From Nocardioides speluncae (GTDB taxonomy: Bacteria; Actinomycetota; Actinomycetes; Propionibacteriales; Nocardioidaceae): a stretch of DNA of 64,000 nt. The stretch spans positions 43,395-107,394 of the forward strand of contig NZ_QEOO01000018.1 of assembly GCF_003121585.1 (NCBI RefSeq), read 5' to 3'. This document shows positions 41,487 to 50,341 of the stretch, one piece after another. A program made the position numbers and the translations under genes. Position 1 is the first letter of the stretch, and each line of letters opens with the position of its first letter. The notes beneath the pieces were generated by a model. It was not told the DNA's origin. It did not search any database and worked only from the letters and a program-made list of their open reading frames with translations.

Positions 41487-41687
41487 ATGGCTCGCTACTA
41501 CCTGCCCCCGACGGTCGTGGAGAAGCCCGTGCGGGCGCCGCGAAAGGCCGCTGCGCCGAGCAAGGACAAGGGCAAGGACGCCGACAAGGGCACGGACCCG
41601 AAAGTCGACCTCGAGAAGCCGGACGCCACCGGCTCCGGCGAGCCGGCCAAGCCGCCCGCCAAGAAGGCCGCGTCCCCGGCCAAGTGA
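41487..41687 (+). CDS. 66-residue Lys/Pro-rich protein
   Basis: Begins MARYYLPPTVVEKPVRAPRK; the rest is low-complexity Lys/Asp/Ala/Pro (AAAPSKDKGKDADKGTDPKV). Small basic proteins after the capsid gene occur in many actinophages; the role is unknown. Confidence 0.6.
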   Translation: MARYYLPPTVVEKPVRAPRKAAAPSKDKGKDADKGTDPKVDLEKPDATGSGEPAKPPAKKAASPAK

Positions 41688-41696
41688 AGCCGGTGA

Positions 41697-41727
41697 ACGG
41701 GGTGGGCGACGTCAGCGCCCACCCCGT
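41697..41727 (+). terminator. Perfect 12-bp hairpin after the capsid genes
   Basis: ACGGGGTGGGCG (41697-41708) pairs perfectly with CGCCCACCCCGT (41716-41727) across a 7-base loop. There is no T-tract. It probably acts as a partial terminator or mRNA-stabilising stem that raises capsid expression over the connector genes. Confidence 0.65.
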
Positions 41728-41770
41728 CCGCCACACACCGTCTGACCACCATGTCTGATCGGAGGCCCTG

Positions 41771-42118
41771 ATGGCGTACGACCCGACCACACCCGCCGGT
41801 CAGGTGCGGCTCCTGATCAACGACACCGACGACAGCGACCCGGTGTTCTCCGACGAGGACATCACCGCGTTCCTCACGCTCGAAGGCGACCGGGTGAAGC
41901 GGGCCGCCGCGCAGGCGATCGACACGATCGCCGACGACGAGGTCCTCACCTCCAAGGTCATCAGGGACCACAACCTCTCCACGAACGGCGCAGCCGTCGC
42001 CAAGGAGCTCAAGGAGCGCGCGAAGTCGCTTCGTGAGCAGGCCGACGAGGACGACGAATCGGTCTTCGAGATCATCGACCTCGTCGGGAACGACTTCCCC
42101 TCGACGGCGTGGTTTTGA
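41771..42118 (+). CDS. Head-tail connector (adaptor) protein
   Basis: 115 residues with ribosome site CGGAGG. TPAGQVRLLINDTDDSDPVF, then DEDITAFLTLEGDRVKRAAA is the typical helical gp6/gp15-like adaptor pattern. Confidence 0.75.
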   Translation: MAYDPTTPAGQVRLLINDTDDSDPVFSDEDITAFLTLEGDRVKRAAAQAIDTIADDEVLTSKVIRDHNLSTNGAAVAKELKERAKSLREQADEDDESVFEIIDLVGNDFPSTAWF

Positions 42119-42561
42119 TGCGGCGCCACCACACGGGGTCCGGGAAGCGCCGCGTGATCCCGGCCGACTGGCAGCACCACCACGCCCCCACGATCGAGGC
42201 CACCCTCGCGTCCACCGTGGCCATCGGCCCGGCCGCCGGCACACCCGCCTGGAACCCGGCCACCAAGCAGACCGAGACCGCCGCTGTGCCGCCGGTCTAC
42301 GACGGCCCCGCAGCCGTGCAGGCGGTCGCAGCGGGGCTCGGCGGCAACACCTCCAAGCGGGTCGCCGAGGAGCTCGTCCCGCACCGCAGCTACGAGGTCA
42401 CCCTGCCGTGGGACGCGACCACCGAGGTCACCACCGACCACGTCGTCACGGTCACCGCTGACGAGGACCCGGACATGGTCGGGCGGCGGTTCACGATCAA
42501 CACCATCGAGCGCGGCACGCGCCGGTTCTCCCGCGTCCTTCAGGCGACGCTCATCTACTAG
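42118..42561 (+). CDS. Head closure/stopper protein (DUF6093-like)
   Basis: 147 residues; TGATG junction with the gene before. RRVIPADWQHHHAPTIEATL, then VAEELVPHRSYEVTLPWDAT and MVGRRFTINTIERGTRRFSR, the pattern of actinophage head-closure proteins. Confidence 0.68.
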   Translation: MRRHHTGSGKRRVIPADWQHHHAPTIEATLASTVAIGPAAGTPAWNPATKQTETAAVPPVYDGPAAVQAVAAGLGGNTSKRVAEELVPHRSYEVTLPWDATTEVTTDHVVTVTADEDPDMVGRRFTINTIERGTRRFSRVLQATLIY

Positions 42562-42580
42562 CCCCGAAGGGCGGTGCGTC

Positions 42581-42925
42581 GTGTTCACGATCGACCTGTC
42601 CGAGGTTCACGCGCTGGCCGGGCACATGCTCGCCCACGCCGAGCAGACCGAGCCGATTGCCGAGCAGATCGTCGGGAAGGTGGCCTTCGACATCGAGGCC
42701 GCCGCGAAGGTCCTGGTGCCGGTCGACACCGGCAACCTGAAGAACTCGATCGCCGCCGATCTGAACGGCCTGGAAGCCACGGTCACCGCGGACACCGAGT
42801 ACGCCGACTACGTCGAGTTCGGCACCTCCAGGATGGCGGCCCAGCCGTACATGGGCCCCGCGTTCGACCTGCGCAGCCCGGACCTCGAGTCCGCGCTGGC
42901 CCAACTCGGGGAGCAGTGCATCTGA
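42581..42925 (+). CDS. Tail completion protein (HK97 gp10-like)
   Basis: 114 residues from GTG 42581. VLVPVDTGNLKNSIAADLNG and YADYVEFGTSRMAAQPYMGP are diagnostic of the HK97 gp10 neck/tail completion family. Confidence 0.85.
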   Translation: MFTIDLSEVHALAGHMLAHAEQTEPIAEQIVGKVAFDIEAAAKVLVPVDTGNLKNSIAADLNGLEATVTADTEYADYVEFGTSRMAAQPYMGPAFDLRSPDLESALAQLGEQCI

Positions 42926-43383
42926 TGCCGATCTCGCGTGAGGAACTGTACGCCGCGGCCGTGGACCGGGTGACGCTGCTGCCCGGGATCACGGTCTACC
43001 AGGGCGAGGTCCCGGCACAGCCGCCGGTCACCCTCGACAGCGGCGGCGAACCAGACCCGGCTGGCCGGGTCGCGCCATACGCCGTGCTCTACGGGTCCGC
43101 CGGCGCCCCCACTGCTGGAGGTGCGTCGCTCAACGACTGCGGTGACCACCTCGACTGGACCCTGCCGGTCACGGTCGCCGCGGGCTACCAGCGGGACCTC
43201 CTGGACGCCATCGACCTGGTCCACAACCAGCTGTACCGCTGGCACCCGACCGGGCTGACCGGGTTCGTCACCGACGGGTTCCGGCCTGTCCCCGGGTTCA
43301 ACCCGAGCACTCGGCGCGACGACGACGTCGACCCGCCGCGGCACTTCCTGCCCCTGCTGTACCGGCTCATCGCCACCACCTGA
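42925..43383 (+). CDS. Tail terminator protein
   Basis: 152 residues; TGATG overlap. ITVYQGEVPAQPPVTLDSGG and LDWTLPVTVAAGYQRDLLDA, LVHNQLYRWHP, as in siphovirus tail terminators that follow gp10-like proteins. Confidence 0.68.
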   Translation: MPISREELYAAAVDRVTLLPGITVYQGEVPAQPPVTLDSGGEPDPAGRVAPYAVLYGSAGAPTAGGASLNDCGDHLDWTLPVTVAAGYQRDLLDAIDLVHNQLYRWHPTGLTGFVTDGFRPVPGFNPSTRRDDDVDPPRHFLPLLYRLIATT

Positions 43384-43394
43384 GGAGAACCATC

Positions 43395-43727
43395 ATGGCA
43401 ACACTCGCCTACCGCCAGGCCAAGATCGGCGGCACCAACCTCGTCCTGCCGGCAGCGTCGGTGGGCGGCGACAAGGTGTCTCCGTCCCAACACGGCGTCG
43501 TGCTGTTCCGCAACGGGGACGCCGCGTCGAAGACCGTCACCGTCGCCACACCCGGGGTCGACAAGTACGGCCAGGCCCGCCCGGACATCGCGATCACGGT
43601 GCCGGCGAACACGACCGCGGTGATCGGGCCGTTCCCGGCCGACCTCGGCGACACCGTCGGCGACGGCCTGGTGGCGCTGACCTACAGCGCGGTCACCAAC
43701 TGCACCGTCGACGCGGTGTCGCTCTGA
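43395..43727 (+). CDS. 110-residue beta-rich virion protein, unknown
   Basis: GAGGAG before ATG 43395. VVLFRNGDAASKTVTVATPG, then PDIAITVPANTTAVIGPFPA, DGLVALTYSAVTNCTVDAVS: a single beta-sandwich domain common in actinophage neck regions, possibly decorating the neck or tail. Function unknown. Confidence 0.6.
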   Translation: MATLAYRQAKIGGTNLVLPAASVGGDKVSPSQHGVVLFRNGDAASKTVTVATPGVDKYGQARPDIAITVPANTTAVIGPFPADLGDTVGDGLVALTYSAVTNCTVDAVSL

Positions 43728-44020
43728 TGGCCGGTCGGCTGGTGAAGGTCGTCCACGAGAACGGCCGCGTGGGGTACGTCGCGGAGACGTATCCGCCGCT
43801 GGTCGCGGGGCTGCTGCGGGTCGCTCCGTCCGAGGAGGCGGCGATCAACCTGCCTCCCGACGAACAACCCGTGGACCCAGGCGACCCCGAGGACGAGCAG
43901 CCCGCCGACGAGCCCAACGACAAGGCCCCGCCCCCTCCCGAACGCCCGGATCCGCTCCCCGACCCGGTCGTACCGGACACACCCACCCGCAAGCGCAACA
44001 CCAAGTCCAAGGAGGACTGA
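43727..44020 (+). CDS. 97-residue protein with Pro/Asp-rich tail
   Basis: A short N-terminal domain (MAGRLVKVVHENGRVGYVAE) is followed by a low-complexity Pro/Asp/Glu region and a basic end (TRKRNTKSKED). Overlaps the gene before by one base. Unknown. Confidence 0.55.
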   Translation: MAGRLVKVVHENGRVGYVAETYPPLVAGLLRVAPSEEAAINLPPDEQPVDPGDPEDEQPADEPNDKAPPPPERPDPLPDPVVPDTPTRKRNTKSKED

Positions 44021-44023
44021 CGC

Positions 44024-44527
44024 ATGCCGAAGATGCTGGCTGACGCCAACGAGAAGCTGGTGTGGGTGCCCGACGGCGGCCTCGCCAACGACCTCGTCCC
44101 CACCCCCGCCGAGCTCAACGCCGGCACCGTGCTCGACATGTCGTGCCTGGTCACGAAGGCGAACTACGCGCTCGGTGCCACCGGCGACGAGTCCATCAAC
44201 GACCCCGCCCTGTGCGCGTCCGGCAACTCGTCCGCGCCGGGCAACACCAACTACGAGGCCGGGATGGACTTCTTCCGGTGGACCATCGTCGCGGAGGACG
44301 ACGCCTGGACCACGTTCACCCAGAAGGGCATCGCTGGGACTCTGGTCCGCCGGATCGGTCTCCCGTACACGACCGCGTTCGCCGCCGGCCAGGAGGTCGG
44401 CGTGTACGGCGCCCTGACCGGCACACCGTTCCTGCTGGTGCCCGACGCCAACGGCGGGTTCCGGAAGTTCCGGCAGAACTTCTTCATCCAGTCCGAGCTC
44501 GTCGACGAGCGCGTGACCCTTGCCTAA
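44024..44527 (+). CDS. Major tail (tube) protein
   Basis: 167 residues. GTVLDMSCLVTKANYALGAT, NTNYEAGMDFFRWTIVAEDD and ELVDERVTLA match tube proteins of actinophage siphoviruses. Position before the tail chaperones supports it. Confidence 0.8.
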   Translation: MPKMLADANEKLVWVPDGGLANDLVPTPAELNAGTVLDMSCLVTKANYALGATGDESINDPALCASGNSSAPGNTNYEAGMDFFRWTIVAEDDAWTTFTQKGIAGTLVRRIGLPYTTAFAAGQEVGVYGALTGTPFLLVPDANGGFRKFRQNFFIQSELVDERVTLA

Positions 44528-44634
44528 CCCTCCGCCTGACCCAGTCCGGGTGGCGGGCGTCCCTGGTCGAGCGCCCGCCACCCTCTGCCCCACCCCATCG
44601 ACCAGATCGACCACTTCGACCAAAGGACCCACCC

Positions 44635-45252
44635 ATGAGCGACCACCCCCTCGGCGACATCGACGGCACGAGCGGCACCGACGCACCTTCCCCGGTATCG
44701 GAACCGTCGATCGTCGACCAGATCCTCGACCTCGACAAGCTGCTATCGGCCGACGTACGCCGCGCCGAGCGCACCGCACGGTTCTGCACCGCTCCGCACC
44801 TCCAGGCCGACATCGAGGCACTCGAGGCCGAGCTGGAGACCCTCACTGACGACCGCGGCAACCCGCTCGACGAAGAGGGCATGAACGACAGCGGTCGCAC
44901 GGCCACCGGTGTGGCGCTGGAGATCCGCGCGAAGCGGCAGGAGATGGCTGACGCCATGGTGTCGGTGCGGATGAGGCAGCTCGAGCTGGACCAGTGGGAA
45001 GCGTTCCTCACCAAGCACCGCGCGACATCCGGTGAGGAGCGGCCGATGGAGTTCTGGTTCGAGCTGATCTCGCTATCCGCCTGCGCTCCGGTGATGACCC
45101 AGGACCAGGCCGCTCGCCTGACGAAGAAGTACGGCCGGCCCGTGCTGACCGAGCTGTCCACCAAGGCGTGGCAGGTGAACACCGAGTCAGGTGTCTCGGT
45201 CCCAAAATCGTCGCGCTCCTCGGCCGTCCTGAGGCGCGCGGCGCGCGGATAG
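44635..45252 (+). CDS. Tail assembly chaperone G (upstream frame)
   Basis: 205 residues when the stop in frame 0 is used. Acidic, helical (PSIVDQILDLDKLLSADVRR, DIEALEAELETLTDDRGNPL). Near its end a CCCAAAA heptamer (45201-45207) allows a -1 shift into the downstream frame. Chaperones of this type guide the tape measure protein during tail assembly. Confidence 0.85.
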   Translation: MSDHPLGDIDGTSGTDAPSPVSEPSIVDQILDLDKLLSADVRRAERTARFCTAPHLQADIEALEAELETLTDDRGNPLDEEGMNDSGRTATGVALEIRAKRQEMADAMVSVRMRQLELDQWEAFLTKHRATSGEERPMEFWFELISLSACAPVMTQDQAARLTKKYGRPVLTELSTKAWQVNTESGVSVPKSSRSSAVLRRAARG

Positions 45253-45647
45253 AGCTCGCCCTCTGCGAGCGGCTGCAGGTCCCCCCGTCGCAGCTTCGGG
45301 GCCGGCCGACGATCACCACCTACGAGTACGACGCCGACGGCAAGATCCTCCGCACCGTCACGGCGTCGCCGTGGACCCCTGAGGACCGCGTGCTGATGGT
45401 CGCGTGGCGGCTCTACAACGAGTCGCTGTGCCCCGGCTGCGGCCACCCGAAGGCGACCGCCTGGCACCCGGACAACGGCGGCGGCTGGTTCGAGGTGGGT
45501 CACCGGGTCGTGTGCCACGCGTGCACCGCAAGGTCCGCGCCGGACAAGGACGGGATCCAGCACGACGTCGAGTACCTCGGCGTGGTGGACACCCGCGACT
45601 ACGACGCCAAGCCGCTCCCGATCATCGACCCCCCGGAGGAGGAGTGA
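44635..45647 (+). CDS. Tail assembly chaperone GT (-1 frameshift product)
   Basis: Frame 0 runs to codon AAA at 45205-45207, then reading resumes from 45207 (ATC GTC GCG) to the stop at 45645-45647, about 337 residues in total. The downstream frame encodes LLGRPEARGARIELALCERL, a zinc-type domain (ESLCPGCGHPKATAWHPDNG, HRVVCHACTAR) and an acidic end. It has no ribosome site of its own, which fits production only by frameshift. Confidence 0.82.
45201..45207 (+). promoter_or_regulatory. -1 ribosomal frameshift slippery heptamer CCCAAAA
   Basis: Codon phase is C CCA AAA (CCA begins at 45202), exactly the canonical X-XXY-YYZ form; after slippage the tRNAs pair with CCC AAA. The downstream frame continues in register to 45647. 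Confidence 0.87.
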
Positions 45648-45650
45648 CCT

Positions 45651-48491
45651 GTGGCCGACGAAGCGCGCTCTGTCACTGTCCGCCTCAACGCGATGGTCGA
45701 CGGGTACATCCGAGACATCCGTCGCGCCGGGCAGGCGACCGAGTCCGCGTTCCGTGGAGCCAACGTCCAGATAGGGCAGCTCAACGACGGGATCACCCAG
45801 CTCAACCAGAACACCTCGCAGCTCAACACGAACACACACACACTCACCCAGCAGATCACCAACGGCGACAACTCGCTCGACCGGTACTCCGGCCGGCTGA
45901 AGCTGCTGGCAAAGATCCTCGGAACCATCGGTCCGGGGCTGATCCCGATCGGCGCCGTCGGAATCCCCGCCGTGACAGGCCTCGCGTCCGCGCTGACCCT
46001 GACCGCCATTGGTGCCGGCGCGACGGTGCTCGCGTTCCAGGGTGTCGGAGACGCACTCGACGCGATCGAGAAGGCGCGCCTCGAGCCGACCGTTGAGAAC
46101 ATCGAGGCCGCGCAGATCGCCATGGGTCGGCTGTCACCGGCGACCCAGCAGTTCGTGCAGCAACTGCGGTCTCTCGCACCCCTCGGCCGGCAACTGCGGT
46201 TCTCCGCGGCTGAGGGACTGTTCCCAGGCTTCACCGAGGCACTCGACACCATCGAGTCCCGCGGCCCTGAGGCGGCCGCGATCCTGGAGGAGATCACCGA
46301 CACCATCGGTGACCTCGGCGCCCGGGCGGCGGACTCGCTGGCCGGCGACGAGTGGGACGAGTTCTTCGACTTCCTCCAGACCGACTCCCGGCAGACCCTC
46401 ACCGACATGGGTGTCGCGGTCGGCAACCTGACCCGGGCGTTCACCGAGCTGCTGATGGCGTTCGACCCCCTCAACGACGACTTCACCGGCTGGCTGGTCG
46501 ACTCCACAGACGACCTCGCCGAGTGGGCCGACGGCCTGTCGCAGACCGAGGGCTTCAAGGACTTCGTGGCCTACGTCCGCACCAACGGCCCCCAGGTCGC
46601 CGCGACGTTCGGCGCGATCGCCGAGGCAGCCGTCGACATCGTCCAGGCCGCTGCCCCGATCGGCGGCCCTGTCCTCAAGGGCATCGAGGCCCTCGCTCGC
46701 GGCCTGTCGGCGATCGCAGACTCCGACGCCGCGACCCCGCTCATCGCGATGTACGCCGCCTCGGTGCTGGTCGGCCGCGGCGCCAAGGCCGTGACCGCAC
46801 TCCGGGCCGCTGTCGCAGCCGTAGGCATCACCGCGGCGAGCACGCGAACCGCACTGCTCAGCCTCAACACGGTCCAGTTCGGCGCTGCACTCGCCGGCAT
46901 CTACGGAATCAACGCCGCCTTCGAGAAGCTCACGGACAACAACCTCACAGAGACAGACCTGACCCGCGGCCTTGAGGCACTGTCCGATGGGCGCTGGACG
47001 GGCAACCTGGAGGACGTCGGCGGCCATCTGGTCAACATCAACGCCGCGATGGGCAAGGTCAACGATGTCATGTCGGACATCTTCACCCTCGGCATCGACC
47101 GGAGCAGCCTTGAGGACGCCGAGGACTTCGTTAGCCAGCTCGACGAGGCCCTGGCTGCGCTGGTCGAGGGCGGCAGGGCCGAGGAGGCCGCCGCGGCGTT
47201 CGACAAGATCGTCAAGAAGGGCACCGACGCCGGAGTCAGCGCGGAGGACGCCGAGAAGCACTTCACCCAGTACGCCCTGGCGTTGGACAACGCCAAGGCC
47301 GCCGGCGAGGACTTCGAGGGCCCCGACGCCGACGGCGCCGCACGGAGCCTGTCGGACGCAGCGCGCGCAGCTGAGGACTTCCGCCGCGCGGTGGAGAGCG
47401 TAAACCGGGTACTGGCCGGGCGTGCGTCGTGGCGAGACTACGAAGCCGCTGTCGACGCCGCCGCAGCGTCGCTGCGTGAGCACGGCCGGACCCTGAACAT
47501 CGACACCGCGGCCGGCCGGGCAAACGAGCAGGCGTTGGACGACATGGCCTCGACCGCGGTGAAGCTCGCCGAGAACCTGAGGGGCCCGGGCCGCGCCCGG
47601 TTCCTCATCCGTGCGCGCGAGGACATCATCGACGCGGCTCGTGCGTTCGGGAAGGGCCGCAGCGAGGCCCGCGCACTCGCCGATGAGCTGCTGGATCTGG
47701 ACAGCCTCAGTGCGGAGGCGACGCTCGAGTTGCGGGACCGTGCGTCGGCGAAGCTCGCGCGGGTCCAGGCCGCGCTGGAGAAGTACGGCCTCACCGAGGG
47801 CGAGGCGTCCGCGGCGCTGCGTGACGTGGCGTCCGGGCGGATCAAGACGGTCCAGGGCCTGATCGACAAGTACGGGCTCTCGGAGCGCGAGGCGACCGCG
47901 CTGCTGAAGGACCTCGCGGCTGGGAAGCTGCGGAACATCATCAGCCTGCAGAACCAGGCGGACCGAGACATCACCTCGACCATCACCATCAACACGATCC
48001 GCAACGAGTACTTCAACCAGAAGCGCCGCGACATTGCCAACCTCCAGGCGACCGGCGGCATGTGGTCCGGCAACGTGCAGACGTACGCATCCGGCGGCAT
48101 GGACGTCCCGAACGGTCACCAGCCGGAGATCGCGGGCGCGGGCGCGTGGCGGGTGTGGGCGGAGCCGGAGACCGGTGGGGAGTCGTACATCCCCCACGCC
48201 AACGACCACCGCCGCCCGCGCGCGAAGGAGATCTTGTCGCGCACCGCCGACATGTTCGGCGGCCGGGTCGAGTGGTACGCCGACGGCGGCTGGGCACGCG
48301 CTGCCGGCCCTGACCTGCGGCGCATGGAGTCATCCCGGAGCCAGGCCGCCAACTGGCCTACCCACTTCACCATGTCCGGCCGCCTCGACTCGGAGTTCGG
48401 GCCGGCGTACGTCGAAGGCGTCGCGTCTGTCGCGGCCCGCGCGGAGATCGACGAGGAGCGTCGGTTCGATGAGGTGAGGAGCGGCCGATGA
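45651..48491 (+). CDS. Tape measure protein
   Basis: 946 residues from GTG 45651 with GGAGGAGG upstream. N-terminal coiled coil (IGQLNDGITQLNQNTSQLNT), hydrophobic region (ILGTIGPGLIPIGAVGIPAV, LTLTAIGAGATVLAFQGVGD), then long helical Ala-rich sequence; a late segment has degenerate repeats (KYGLTEGEASAALRDVASGR, KYGLSEREATALLKDLAAGK). Sets tail length; at the usual 0.15 nm per residue this would be about 140 nm (family rule of thumb). Confidence 0.9.
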   Translation: MADEARSVTVRLNAMVDGYIRDIRRAGQATESAFRGANVQIGQLNDGITQLNQNTSQLNTNTHTLTQQITNGDNSLDRYSGRLKLLAKILGTIGPGLIPIGAVGIPAVTGLASALTLTAIGAGATVLAFQGVGDALDAIEKARLEPTVENIEAAQIAMGRLSPATQQFVQQLRSLAPLGRQLRFSAAEGLFPGFTEALDTIESRGPEAAAILEEITDTIGDLGARAADSLAGDEWDEFFDFLQTDSRQTLTDMGVAVGNLTRAFTELLMAFDPLNDDFTGWLVDSTDDLAEWADGLSQTEGFKDFVAYVRTNGPQVAATFGAIAEAAVDIVQAAAPIGGPVLKGIEALARGLSAIADSDAATPLIAMYAASVLVGRGAKAVTALRAAVAAVGITAASTRTALLSLNTVQFGAALAGIYGINAAFEKLTDNNLTETDLTRGLEALSDGRWTGNLEDVGGHLVNINAAMGKVNDVMSDIFTLGIDRSSLEDAEDFVSQLDEALAALVEGGRAEEAAAAFDKIVKKGTDAGVSAEDAEKHFTQYALALDNAKAAGEDFEGPDADGAARSLSDAARAAEDFRRAVESVNRVLAGRASWRDYEAAVDAAAASLREHGRTLNIDTAAGRANEQALDDMASTAVKLAENLRGPGRARFLIRAREDIIDAARAFGKGRSEARALADELLDLDSLSAEATLELRDRASAKLARVQAALEKYGLTEGEASAALRDVASGRIKTVQGLIDKYGLSEREATALLKDLAAGKLRNIISLQNQADRDITSTITINTIRNEYFNQKRRDIANLQATGGMWSGNVQTYASGGMDVPNGHQPEIAGAGAWRVWAEPETGGESYIPHANDHRRPRAKEILSRTADMFGGRVEWYADGGWARAAGPDLRRMESSRSQAANWPTHFTMSGRLDSEFGPAYVEGVASVAARAEIDEERRFDEVRSGR

Positions 48492-50341
48492 CCACGATCA
48501 CCGTCCGCAAGGGCTACGACACCTACGTCACCTCGACCCTGCCCAACAAGGAGTCCGGGGACGCGAAGTACCCCCGCATGATCACCGCGGTCGCCCGGAC
48601 GCTGCTGTTCATCAACCCCGGCCGGATCAAGGGCCGCACCGTGCTGTCCGCCACCCTGATCGGCCGCGCCGCCGGGAACCCCGCGTGGATCGCGAACACC
48701 GTGTCGGTGCAGCGGCTGACCGCCTCGTGGTCGGCGAAGACCGCGAACTGGACCAACCAGCCCGGCGTCACTGGGACCATCGCCACCGAAGCCACCGGCG
48801 CGCTCGCCCCGGGTGACGTCGTCGAGATCGACGTGACGACGCTGATCCAGCAGATCGCGAACGGCAACCCGAACTACGGGTGGAGGATCACCACCGACTC
48901 CGCGACCACCCACCAGTGGCGCGGGTTCGACCAGCCGTTCGACTCCTGGGAGCTCGTCACCGTCCTGTCGGACGCACCCGAGCAGCCGGTCCAGCTGAAC
49001 CCCGGCGGCGGCGTGGTCGCCAAGGACAAGCCCACGCTGTCGTGGGACTTCATCGACTTCGGCGGGAACACCGAGCAAGCGGCGTTCCAGGTCCAGATCG
49101 ACCCGGCACAGAACGGCACGACGCCGGCGTTCGCGTCCGGCACCGTCACGTCACCGGACCCCGAGTACAACCTGGCGACCTCGGCGTACCTCGGGATCGG
49201 CGCTGGGAACACGACATGGTGGCGGGTCCGCGTCCAGGACGGCGCCGGGCTGTGGTCGGCGTGGTCCGACTGGGTGTCGATGAAGTTCGTCGCGAAGCCG
49301 ACACTGATCATCGACAACCCCGGCATCGCCGGCGTGCTGTTCGACCCGACCAGCGACATCCTCGCCCACATCGCGTCCGGGGTCCTGACGCAGTACCGGA
49401 TCAAGATCACCGGGCCCAGCAAGGCAGGTGTCCGGTACGACACCGGGTGGCGGCCCGCCACCCACGCCACCAACATCGCCCACACCCTCCCGCTACGGAA
49501 CGCCAACGGCCTGCTGATCCTGAAGGACGACTCCAACTACCAGGTCGGCGTGTTCGCCCGCGACAGCCAGGCCGACCGCGAAGGGTCGATCGGGGACTTC
49601 CCGCACATGGAGGAGTGGCGGACCTTCACCTTCGACGACGACGACCTGCTGACCGCGCCGAACTCACTGACCGCCGTACAGGTCGGGAAGAGCCCCCAGG
49701 TCAAGCTCACCTGGAACCGCGCGGCCGCGCCGGACGCGTGGGTCGTACGGCGCGACGGTGTGGTGATCGCACGGCCCGACCCGTCCGACGTCATCGCGCC
49801 GGGCGGTGGGGTGTACGAGTGGACTGACGACGGGTACGCCGCGCCGCACCAGCAGCACTCCTACACCGTCCGCGCCGTGGTGAACCAGAAGCAGTCGCCG
49901 CCGTCGAACACGGCGAACGTGACCACCAAGGTCGAGGGCGTGTGGCTGATCACCGAGGCCCACCAGGCGGTGAAGCTCCGCGGCGTCGGTGTCGAGGAGT
50001 GGGCGATGCGGGAGCGGCGGGCCACCTATGCGCCGTTGGGGTCGCCGGTGCCGGTGGACATCATCTACGCCCAGGAGGGTCTGTCCGGGCCGTTCAAGGG
50101 TTGGGTGCACACTGAGCCGGTCGAGGACATCTCGCTGACCGTGGCGCTCGCGCGGCTGCAGGACATCAAGGACGCGCCGACCGATCCGGTGTGGCTGGTC
50201 GCCGCGGACATGGCCATCAAGGTGCGGTTGCGGAACCTGACGTTCTCCCCGCACCCGGACACGAACCCGAAGATGCTGCGGCACCAGGTGGCGTTCGAGT
50301 TCTGGCAGGTCGACCACACCGAGATCGGGTTCCAGGCGTGA
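48488..50341 (+). CDS. Minor tail protein with DNRLRE-type N-terminus (distal-tail region)
   Basis: 617 residues. Residues 1-165 resemble a DNRLRE beta domain (DTYVTSTLPNKESGDAKYPR; RTLLFINPGRIKGRTVLSAT; SWSAKTANWTNQP). Fibronectin-like segments follow (PVQLNPGGGVVAKDKPTLSW; ALTAVQ-type strand, APDAWVVRRDGVVIARPDPS, HSYTVRAVVNQKQSPPSNTA). The C-terminus resembles distal tail/baseplate proteins. ATGA overlap with the tape measure gene. Confidence 0.72.
   Translation: MTTITVRKGYDTYVTSTLPNKESGDAKYPRMITAVARTLLFINPGRIKGRTVLSATLIGRAAGNPAWIANTVSVQRLTASWSAKTANWTNQPGVTGTIATEATGALAPGDVVEIDVTTLIQQIANGNPNYGWRITTDSATTHQWRGFDQPFDSWELVTVLSDAPEQPVQLNPGGGVVAKDKPTLSWDFIDFGGNTEQAAFQVQIDPAQNGTTPAFASGTVTSPDPEYNLATSAYLGIGAGNTTWWRVRVQDGAGLWSAWSDWVSMKFVAKPTLIIDNPGIAGVLFDPTSDILAHIASGVLTQYRIKITGPSKAGVRYDTGWRPATHATNIAHTLPLRNANGLLILKDDSNYQVGVFARDSQADREGSIGDFPHMEEWRTFTFDDDDLLTAPNSLTAVQVGKSPQVKLTWNRAAAPDAWVVRRDGVVIARPDPSDVIAPGGGVYEWTDDGYAAPHQQHSYTVRAVVNQKQSPPSNTANVTTKVEGVWLITEAHQAVKLRGVGVEEWAMRERRATYAPLGSPVPVDIIYAQEGLSGPFKGWVHTEPVEDISLTVALARLQDIKDAPTDPVWLVAADMAIKVRLRNLTFSPHPDTNPKMLRHQVAFEFWQVDHTEIGFQA

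Noticed and set aside
45253..45647. Independent gene for the second tail chaperone
   Set aside because: No ribosome site or good start; the slippery heptamer explains its expression.
46134..48209. 691-residue minus-strand open frame
   Set aside because: Shadow of the tape measure gene; no start signal and biased composition.
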